Assembly: GCA_036362985.1 (NCBI GenBank)
Contig: JAYGXS010000005.1
Location: 11,061,373-11,125,372 of the forward strand
Length of the DNA: 64,000 nucleotides
Source: Ligula intestinalis
Lineage: Eukaryota; Platyhelminthes; Cestoda; Diphyllobothriidea; Diphyllobothriidae
Direction of reading: 5' to 3'
Shown here: positions 1-10,400 of the stretch, piece by piece
Position numbering within the stretch: position 1 is the stretch's first letter
Layout: every line of letters starts with the position of its first letter
The notes under the pieces: model-generated
Seen by the model: the letters and a program-made list of their open reading frames with translations, nothing else
Databases searched by the model: none
Told to the model about the DNA's origin: nothing
Position numbers and translations under genes: made by a program

Positions 1-950
1 ATCATGCAAGATTTTAACATATGCGAAAGACTAATACTCTTTCGCTACTTGGAATTGACTCCAGTTGTGATAATAATTATCATGTCGTGTATTCTGAAGT
101 CATTTAAGTCAGGATAGGAAGCTGACTTTTTACCGAGATTCATTCTGACTCCCAGCAAAACGCATCTTTTGTAAAAACTGACTATTTAAATAGTATGCTT
201 TTTTATCATTGATGTTGACTGCCTTTATAAATTCATGCATATTTAGTGAAAAAAAATGCACGAGAAAATTATTTGTTGTACATTTTGATAGCAAATTACA
301 CTTTGCTTAAATTTAAAATTGAAAAAAGTTAGCTTGTGGTTATTAAAAATTGCCAATTATGAGTTTTTTTTTACTATTGTTAGGTCTTCATCCATAATAA
401 ATCGTATCTGTAAATGTATAAGTGCTGCCAATGCTGCATAAAGTATATTCCAAATCTATTTCAGTATTTTTTGACTACTAGGTAACGTCTTCCTCAAACT
501 GTAGGCAAAACTGTACATTTCCTTTAACAGTATGCACACAGCGCGCAGTTTAGAAAATTGTTCGGCAATTTGGCAACGTTTTTTAAAACCGAAAGCTACT
601 CTTTCTTTGAGTATAAAATATAAAAAACGCGTAATTTGCTATTAAAAAAGCACAAAGAATAATTTTCTTGTGCACCTTTTCCATAAAATATATTTAAATT
701 TATAAAGACAGTCAAAATCAATGACAAAATGGCATACTACATAAGTAGTCAGTTTTTTAAATGGATTCATTTTGCCAGGAGTCGAAACGAAGCTTGTTAA
801 AAAGTTGGCTTCCTATCCTGACTAAAATGAATTCAGAAAACAGTACACGATCATCTGTATCACAACTGGAGTCAATTCCGATTATAGAAAGAGTTTAAGT
901 CTTTCGCATATGTCGATATATTGCATGATCAACGGCGTCTACTCTATATT
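1..950. mobile_element. Foldback (long inverted-repeat) element, copy 1, clipped at the window edge
   Basis: The first ~380 bp are the imperfect reverse complement of ~555-950, with an unpaired centre around 385-555. A terminal stretch containing ATATGCGAAAGAC at the left recurs inverted near 905. No coding potential is visible. The outer end of the left terminal repeat lies outside the window. The same family is complete at 19574-20575. It behaves like a non-autonomous inverted-repeat element (MITE/foldback); the mobilising transposase is unknown. Confidence 0.75.
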
Positions 951-1280
951 CAGAATATACGTTTATTAATATATATGATACATAAATATAGTATTAATAT
1001 TATTGTTTAACATATACTTATTAAACTATATGTACTAGCTATTCTCACACTGGCAATATTTTGAAGTTTATTACGTTACTCTACCATCGACTTGTGGTAG
1101 CTCTCTGAACAGTCTGTTGTGTGGACGCCTCTGATAACTTTTCCTAGCTTTTTACTTTGAAGTAAGTAGATGATGCATAAGCAACTATCACTTTAAAGGC
1201 AGCTAAAAAGGTATGACACTATCGCAAAATTAATCATCGAAAGAAATTAAACAAACGTCGTTAAACCTCCTTTGCATTAG

Positions 1281-1476
1281 ATTGAGGAAAGTCCGGACTG
1301 CGCCTACGATCATCTGGACATTTACGATGGTCCTTCGGTACAATCACCCAGGCTGCGCAGGCTATGCGGGAATAGCTCATGGGCACCGATACTTTCGACG
1401 CATAACTCGATGACCGTAACTTTCTGGACAAACGATCGCTGGGAACGCCAGGGGTTTGAAGCCAGCTTTATGAAGG
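1281..1476 (+). CDS. CUB domain, C-terminal-half exon
   Basis: The exon follows a TTAG acceptor and ends at G|GTAAC. It encodes CAYDHLDIYDGP, RRLCGNSS and a terminal GFEASF, the third and fourth CUB cysteines plus the DG loop. It is 196 bp, starts in phase 0 and ends in phase 1, exactly like the three other CUB second-half exons. Its first-half exon lies left of the window. Confidence 0.85.
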
Positions 1477-4400
1477 GTAACTGCTTTGAAATTCCACAAC
1501 AATTATTACCTCCCTTTACATGCATTTCGTGAGGCCAAATGCAACAGTCACCCACAGTGAGCGTGTTAAAATCATTGCTGATTTTAGGATGTTCTTCGCA
1601 CATGCCAGCTAAAGCGTATTTATTGAATGTGATTTAGTTGGTATTAATGATTTCCATTGCACTTGAAAACTGTTCTCTCACGTGACGTGCTTTGCTAATA
1701 GCTGGAAACGTTAAAAATACAACCTTTACTATTATTATTCTTTTTCTCTTTTAATCCTCTAATTTGTTTTAGCAATATGATCCCCTTATCTACTTATCAC
1801 TTTGAACTGTGATAACCCTCACCTTACGAAACCAAAAAAGCCATGCTAGTACCCATTTCGGGCAGTTGTCAATACTTCATACTGTTGGTGGTGGCAGACA
1901 CTCAGTTATTGGTTGGCGTAATTTCTGCCCAATGCGTAGCTGCGATTGGTGAAATGTAGAGTGCCGCAGGCATGGAATAAACAGTGTGGTTTTGTAAAAT
2001 CCTTGATGTTTTCGCACTTATTCTGCATTACGCAGATAAATGTGTACTTATGCATAATGAATATAAAACTTTTGAACCTTCTAGCCCCCCTTGCCAAACT
2101 TGACAGTTGCGCAACCACGAATACTGGGTGTGAATATGCCTGCGTCAACTTTCCAGGCGGTTACACTTGTCAATGCCCCGACGGCTTAGTGCTTGGTCCG
2201 GACGAAAAACAGTGCCAACGTGGGTTGCCTTTGCTTATCTTTTGCCCTTATTAAATACAATATTTCCAGAATGTTTTCTATATGAACGGCAACAACAATC
2301 ATATAGAAATGAAGTCTATAGAACAAATATGACTATAATTAGCGATTAAGATAACGTGCAAATGGGTACATGGTCAAAATCCCTATTTGCGGTTTTATCG
2401 AAGGATATTGTGTATGGCTGAACTTACAGCAGCAGCGCAAGCTATAGAAAAACCGGGACACTAGGTATCTCAGGCCCGATCCTGGATACAATGACACAAA
2501 TTTGTACGTCAGCTGCTACGGTATGTAACTCGGTAATATATGCTTAAAAGACAGGTTGAGGGCATGACGTCCCGTCGATCATGCAGCTGTTCAGTCGGTT
2601 TGGACAGCCTTGATTGGTTGGTAAGCAAACCACTATATACGTGCGCATGCACCTACACGAATGTTGATCAGCGTCGCGCGAGGCAAGGTGATCCGCTTAG
2701 CTGCGGGTTCATGCACTGTCACCAACCTGCCCACGATTCCGCCTCTAATGCTTTAACACGCTTTTGACAAAGGGCCGTGTTTGGAGAGGCGCAAGCTAGT
2801 GCGGTAGATGCTGCAAATATCTACTAAATTTATTATGTAGGTAACATCGAAACCACCATCCTCGTACAGACGCTGCTAAGTTGCGCACGATAAAATAGTC
2901 GTTAGTTTCTCAGCGAAGGTAGAATGGCCGTGCATAAAATGTACGGACCCGATACTCATAAACTGTCAGCTTGGTAACATCTATCGAATGCTCGTTGTCA
3001 TAAGTTACGATAACGTGACCTTTCCGGTAAGATCTCACGGTGCATATTTAATTTAATTTGTCTAACACTGGATGAAATATCGGCTGTTAAGCAGTCGGCA
3101 AATATTTGATGTAAATATGAATAAAGCTGCAATTGATTTGCTCTTTATGAAATCTCGATCTAACGGTTCTAAATGCATTCTCGTGTCAGAGGCAGTTACG
3201 TTTTTAGGCTTTAAATGTTCCTTTTCGTGCAGCATAATTATAAGACACATAAGTAAGTTTAAGATGCATGAGTTAAAGCCAATTTGTTTCCAGTAACCTG
3301 TAATTGAAGACGCATTTACAATACAGTTGGTGTTTTATGTGAATTTGCCATAAAACAGCCACATTGTTTCCCACGTGATAGAACAATTGGCACAGTAAAC
3401 TCGCCAGGTGCTAAACACGACGTGCGGACGATAAGACAAGAATAAGAAAAAACCTTTCCATATTAACGAAACTGTAATTTACTGCACATAACTGATTTTT
3501 AGCTCGTTTTAGTAAGCCTGATACATATCATTTCAAACACCACGTGGAACTGTTAAGCGCCATGCAATTGCTCTCGGACTTATCGTACTAAAATATCCAT
3601 CCAACTATACTAGAAGCCATTGCGAGTTCTAAAAATGAGAAAAAAACTATCTTCCATAATGTTACTCTAATCTCAACTATTAAATATACAATCAGTGGAC
3701 GAATGTGGCTAATTCATGGGTAATATTCGCGCAGTTCTTGCTTCCTATTGGCTTTTTTGTTGCCAAATATTAGGCTTCTTAAAAATGTTTGCAGATTGCT
3801 AACTCCTTTTATACGCTCTGATTTTTATATCTATTTCTTACTCCAGATATGTCCCACCCATATAACTCCTAGTAACACCGCTCCTGTATTGCACAAAGGT
3901 GGATTTTTGTTTGACTCTGTAGTGTTGTCTAGAAGGAGTTGTTACCCAAGAATACAACGAAGATGGTCGAAAATATTTGTGAATAATGTACATTAGTCCA
4001 AAGGCAATCGGTCGGCCTCAATAAGCAATCGTAAAAACTGCTACTAAGTTTATGCCAGTAGAGAGAGCAATTAAATACTTGAAGTGTTCAAATTCAAACT
4101 TATTTGACAGAAATTAATTCAAAACCTGGACTGCTGAAGTTCGAAGGATAACTTTAAGTTCAGTCTCATGCTACTTCATAACATCGTCAGGAACTGTTAA
4201 AAATTATTTTTTTCTGCACAATTTTTAGATAAGACAAAATTGGCACAAATTATTCAAAAAAAGCATTTTAATGTGTTATTTGCATCTCAATGTGCATATA
4301 TTCTGCATTTCCAGCGCGTCCTGGCACGTGTGCAACCACGGATCACCGTTGTGAACACATCTGCGTGAACATTCCAGGTAGTTATCAATGTGGGTGCCAA

Positions 4401-7400
4401 GAGGGTTACGAACTTCGTCCGGACGAAAAAACGTGCCAACGTAAGTCTTATTTCCTCATCCAAATCGGTACTAAGGAATCGATTGCATCCACAACTCATT
4501 TTCCCGAATTCAAGAATTGATAATTGCATGTCGTTCATCCAAAAAACCGCAAGAGCTGACTGCCTTTTTGTTGCGATTTTCCATTAATTTTCTCAGTGTG
4601 TTGGATATCACATCGGCTTGGATGAGCAGCACCCTGAATAAGACTCATTTGGCACATAGTAAGACAAACTAGATGGGAATCTGAGCTTCAATTCGCTCTA
4701 TGCCTGTTAACCACCTTTGAATGCTCGCTATCATAGGAATTGACTTAAAGGCTTTTCCAATAAGATCTCGTGTTGCCTATTTCATTTGATTTTTTTAACA
4801 ATGGTCTAAATATTGGTTGTAGACACATTCCTGGACTTTGTTACTTTATAAGTATTTAATGATGTTCATGTGGTGATAAAGCTGGTTTTTACTTTATAAT
4901 AGGTAGTTGCCATGAAGTATTGCGTAATGATGAAGACATATTTCGAAGCCCCGAATACCCGCATGAATACCTGCCACACACCAAATGCACCTGGGTGATT
5001 GAGGTTCCAGTTGGATATTCCATTGTTCTCTCCTTTGAAACCTTCGCAGTATGTACAAATTTGTTATTTTACTTCATATCTCAGCAAGTAGTTGAGAAGG
5101 ACAAGAAATTTATTAACTTGATGAATTCTGAAACGCTGGGCAGATAAAGTTGTTGTCCAAAAGATCGTGCCTCCTTTTTTTCATGTACCAATTTTTTAAC
5201 GCAACAATGTGCTGACGTTCGATAAATAAACCTTAAGGGTGATTGATGTTATTATTTTTAAAACAGTTTACGTCATTTTTGGTAAGTGAGATATCTTAGT
5301 ACAATATGGCAACGGTGGCTGCGTGACAGCTTAGCCTGTGTACCTTAGTAATAAAATAAACAAAACTGTGCACTGCCCACTCTATCGATGGACTAACAGC
5401 TTCTAAATTTCTCAGCTTGAAGATGACATTAACTGTTCGAAGGATTACGTAGAAGTACGCGATGGATCATCGATAAATTCAACAGTATTGAGCAGGATCT
5501 GCGGACTTGACAAACCAGCACCAATACGGTCGACGAACAATACGATGACTGTGCGTCTTATCACGAATGAAGATCACCAGGAAAGCGGATTCGTGGCTAG
5601 GTATGAAAAAAGTAAGTTCTGCGAAGATTTGCAAGCCCTAAAATATACTTGACGCGTGAGCTTTACAGAAGTTTGAATGCAAAAGCTGTATGAAGGCCAC
5701 AGCTAGGAACTTCCTTGAATGACTCGCAGGTGACCAGTAGTGAGACCATGAAACCCTTAATTTCCAATTGACATGCATTAAGGGTATGTTGTCGAACTGA
5801 TATTAATAAGCCAGTTTGTAATCCAATCTAGCAAACTGTTGTTATAACTATTCGTTAGTCAGCATGCTCGCATATATTTTGGTTCGTAAGTCGCATCCAA
5901 GGTCTTATATGCACCCTTCGAAATGCCACTCAAATATCCAATTTTCGGTTTTCAGTAAATGGGATAGGTAGAAATGTGAGGTTGCGTCATAGGATTACTA
6001 GCATTAGGTTTATACGTTATGGTAAGACGTCCTGCAAACTATTGTGTTAATTTAAGAGCATCAGATGCTGCTGTGACTACACAGAGGCGTATAAAGTGGT
6101 CAGACGGAACGCTGCGGTGTCATCATGGGCTGCACAAACAGATTTCGTGAAGAAAAAATAGTTATCTGTAGTCTCTGAAAAAGATAAGCTGGTGGCTGGA
6201 CAAAGAATGGAAACAACAAATGAGTGTTCTACGACTTCTCTTTTCACAAACGCAATTTTTTGCTCAAATTAAGGCAGCTTAAGAATGTTTAGTTCTCTAC
6301 TGTGTGCACTTTGAAAGTGTACGCATATGTGGCAGGCAGCCAGAGATATACCCTAAACATTTCTGCTCAAAATAACTGAATGTACTAAAGTCACTGTCTT
6401 ATTTACTTAACACAGCTAACTGTGGTGGCTACTTAAAGGGCACAGCGGGCAAATTCACCAGCCCCAATTACCCAAGACCATACCCAACCTACAGTAAATG
6501 CACATGGATGATCGAAATTCCCGTTGGATATTCCGTTGTCCTGAACTTTGACAGCTTTGATGTAAGTGATAATGTTATTTGTACGTTAAACTATTTCGAA
6601 GATTGAGAATCGTTTATCCAAACTGAAGCATTTAATATAATTCTTTAGGTGTTTTATAATTTTTCTGTTGTTTTCAGCGACTTCTAAATAATTAAAATAT
6701 AACATAGGCCTGTGCTTCACGTCAAACTTACTCGAGCTGACTAATTTGAATGAGGTTATTTGGAATTTGCATTCGGTAGATTGAAAAGGCACTCGACTGT
6801 CGATCCGATCACTTGGAAATACATGATGGTCCTTTGGAGACATCACCCAAGCTACACAAGCTTTGCGGGAATACTATACCAGGACCGATAATGTCCACGG
6901 GCAACACAATGACTGTACGATTTGTTGCAGATCAGGATACTGAAGAAAATGGATTCGCTGCATGGTTTGCAATGGGTAAGCACATTGAAATGAACTGACT
7001 TTTTGTTACATTTCGTACCTGCATATAAGTCCTCCGGAAATTGCATGGACGCGTCATAAGAATACGCCCATTAGTCCGGAAATTGCATTGACGCGTAATA
7101 AGAATATGCCCATTAGTTCGAATTCAATAGTATTGTCTTTATGTGCATCTCCAGAGATATTTTGGCTATCTTCTTTATGCATGGTTACCCCATCTCAGAA
7201 GGGTGATGGCCCAGGCTTGGTGCAGGGTTCTTCTCACCCTTCTGAGATCCTACGTCTTTGCCAGACTTCGGCAAATCATGGTCTTTGTGGTCTAGTAGGC
7301 GCTGGAAATTTCTGTCGGTTCTGGTTCCCTGCTGGTGCATGTGCTCGCGCTCCCAATGGATTAAAGGCCCCACCTCAGGTGCCCGAGCAGCTAGGCGGTC

Positions 7401-10400
7401 GCTAGACGTTGGAAGAGAGAGTGGAGTCGACCCTCAGCACGCGGATCTCCTCACTATAATAAATATGAATGGCCTTGTATCTATCACGGTGCGCTAAAAG
7501 CCCTGGTTTGGAGGGTTTGCCAACTGACGGGATAACTCGGGTCACCTACACTGTTGCTCCTCTAGTACGTGTGTGTTTGTGTCTGCGCACGTGAGGAGGT
7601 AGAGGACTGAGAGTTAAGCTGCAATGGCTCCCATTTATTTTCGCATTTATGGCGCTACCAGTCAACCTAGCGAGTTCGCTGAATCAAGTGTGTGCGTGTT
7701 GTGAGACCAGTGCGCCAGCCATCTACACCCTTTCTCCACCCCGGCCTTACTAACTTTGTGTTTGCACCGAAAACGGAGGTGGGAGCGGTAAGCGGGGAGG
7801 CAGATTCCCCGCAAGTTTGATTTTACTCGTTTTTGATTCGATGCAGGTTGATGCGTTGTTTAAGCTTTCCCTAGCCTTCCCACAGCTTGCCCAACTTACC
7901 TCAGTGTCTGCTTCGGTTGCTTCAGTGTTTGCTGCCGTTTGTTGGAGCATGTGGCCGCCCATCGTCGAAATCGACTGGGGAACTGTCGTCGTCGCCGCAT
8001 AGGATAATACAGTCACATGCGCATAACCGAATACGCACGGATATATATGAAGCAAGCAGACAATGTCTATGTTGAAATCGAATGTCATTATCATAAAAAT
8101 AACTACAACAGCGACGTTGTCCAAGTTTTAATAGCAGAGAGTGAAAAACCGCGTATATATGTTTTAATATTCGAAAATATTGGCGGCTCATTCTACCCTA
8201 TTTCCAGAAAACGTCAATCTTCCCACCATATATTTGATAACTCGTTTGCATGCGCTTTAAAACTGCTCAGATTGTCAATGGGTGGTATCCACCAGGTTAT
8301 TCATAGGCATTGTACAGTGGAACCTCGGTTAACAAATGCTATCCGTTTGGGCACTGACCTCTTCATGTAAAGCACTCGTCTTGCGAAATGTAGCCAATCA
8401 TACTACACCAGTTCACCAGTAGGTGACTGAGGACCCACGTGCAGGGTACAAGACTTCACGGCGGATACAGGTGCATTAATGCGATGGCAACCCGTTAACT
8501 AAGTGGTCACTCGTAAGTCTAAACACATGTTCTGCAAGTGGTTTTCTCGTCATTTAAAACGCTCGTGAAGGGAGCTGCTCGCCAACCGAAGTTCTTTCGT
8601 ACTGAACGAATCTCAAAATGTCTATTTCTGCCTCGGATATCCTGATATTTCAGAAAATCAAACACGAATATGTTAATATGTTTGTCATTTACTCAAACCA
8701 TTTAGTTTTCCTATGTGAAGAAAAGAAGAGGTTCTTCGGAAAAATCATGGTGCACTTATAAATTGTCGAGCTGGTGAAACTTGCTCTTCTTCAGACGAAC
8801 TTGAAGGAAATGAGAGAGCAAGACTAAACTAGACAATTTAAGCAAATAGAAAAGCTAGACCAGTGGTGTGTGAGGTGAATCATTTTTCATGAACGCGCGT
8901 GTTTGTAGGCGGTGTTCGATTAGAATGGGGAGGGGGAGGGCGCATAGTAGGTCAGCAGATGTTGAGGTGTCTGGCTTAGCGGTCGTTGATGTGTGACAAG
9001 GACGGTAAGTTTTGACCTTAAGCCACCGTATTAGTCGTTCAAGCCTCAATAAATTTTCGTGCTCGTGTTTTGTTGGCCATGGCGACGATGTCCGTGCCAT
9101 CCCAATTAAACATATGATCGTACTCGATTGCGTGAGCGAAGACGAGGGACAGGGGGCTCTTGCGACGGATAGCTAATGGCTGTTCCTTGATACGGTTACC
9201 CAGTAGCCGACCTGTGTGACCAACGTACGCGCAAGAACAATCTGCGCACGGTATGCGATAAACCACCTTTGATTGTTGTTCCTTCAAGATAGGATCCTTT
9301 ACACGGGGTAGTTCTGCTCGTAATGACTAGGCTTTGTTCAGCGAAAATTCCCATTTCTACGATTGAAAAGTCGTGTTGGCAAACGATCGTTTTCGGTCAT
9401 TCATCGTCAGGCCAGTACATGACATGAGGAATAAAATTGGTCAATTAATTACAGCGATTATATAATCGTCAGGTTAAGGAAAGGGGGAGGGGGTGGAAAA
9501 GGGTGAGGGTAATTAAGCAGCTGAGTTTTCCCTCGTCTCCTGAACGCGGGCGCCTGCGGGGGTAGGACGCTGGTTGCCATGCCCAGATGAGACAGGGGGG
9601 ATGTTCTCGCGGTCTCTGGATTGAGTTCTGTATGTCAGCCGCGCAGCTTGCGTTTGACTATTCTCCGTAGATTCGTCTTCTTTGGCTACAGTAGGTTTTC
9701 GCGTGCAGTCGGCCAAGGGAGGCCGATGGCTTGAACCAACGCCTTTTGATAGCATAGAATGGGTTTTGCTAGCCGGATTGCCACTGCTTCTGCTGTGGCT
9801 AAAACCCGCTTGCGCAGGCCTATGGAGAAGTGCGTTGGCGTGCGGTAAATGACCCGAAAGGCTTCACTCGCGTCCACTTGGTGGTTTGTATCAATAAGGT
9901 GGGCGAGGATTGAGCTTGAGGTCGGTCTATTCTACCCTCTGCTGAGCCAAGCTGGTATGTGCTCGCGCATTCTCTTCTCCAGACGTCGCGTTATTCGGCC
10001 AATATAGCCCGCTCCACAGGAACAGGTGAACGAATAGAAGCACATAGATGTGGCCTGAAACGGTAGTCTGTTCTTACCTCCCATTCGTAGAATGGGAGAG
10101 TTAGTGAAGAGAACCCGCAAGTTTGCAGCCGGGAAGGCATTCATAACCGCTGTCCTCAGGCGCCTTCTTACTAGTTCACTCGTTGCGTCTCCAATAAACG
10201 GCAGTCTTATAAACAGATCTTTCTTTTCCGCCGTTGCATTTGCGACCTTTGGGGCACGTTCCTTGATGTTCTGAAGGATGAACCGTTCCGGATAACCGTT
10301 TCTAATAAATGCAAGAACTGAACACGTTGTAGGCATAATTTCCACAGAGGGCGACTACTGAGTAAGTTGCTATCAGGAGACCAAAGAAGCATGACAGCCA

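Noticed and set aside
7088..7405. 105-codon plus-strand frame in a CUB/EGF intron
   Set aside because: It has no splice sites in a compatible phase and no domain, and sits in a GC-rich repeat-like island with equal openness on the minus strand.
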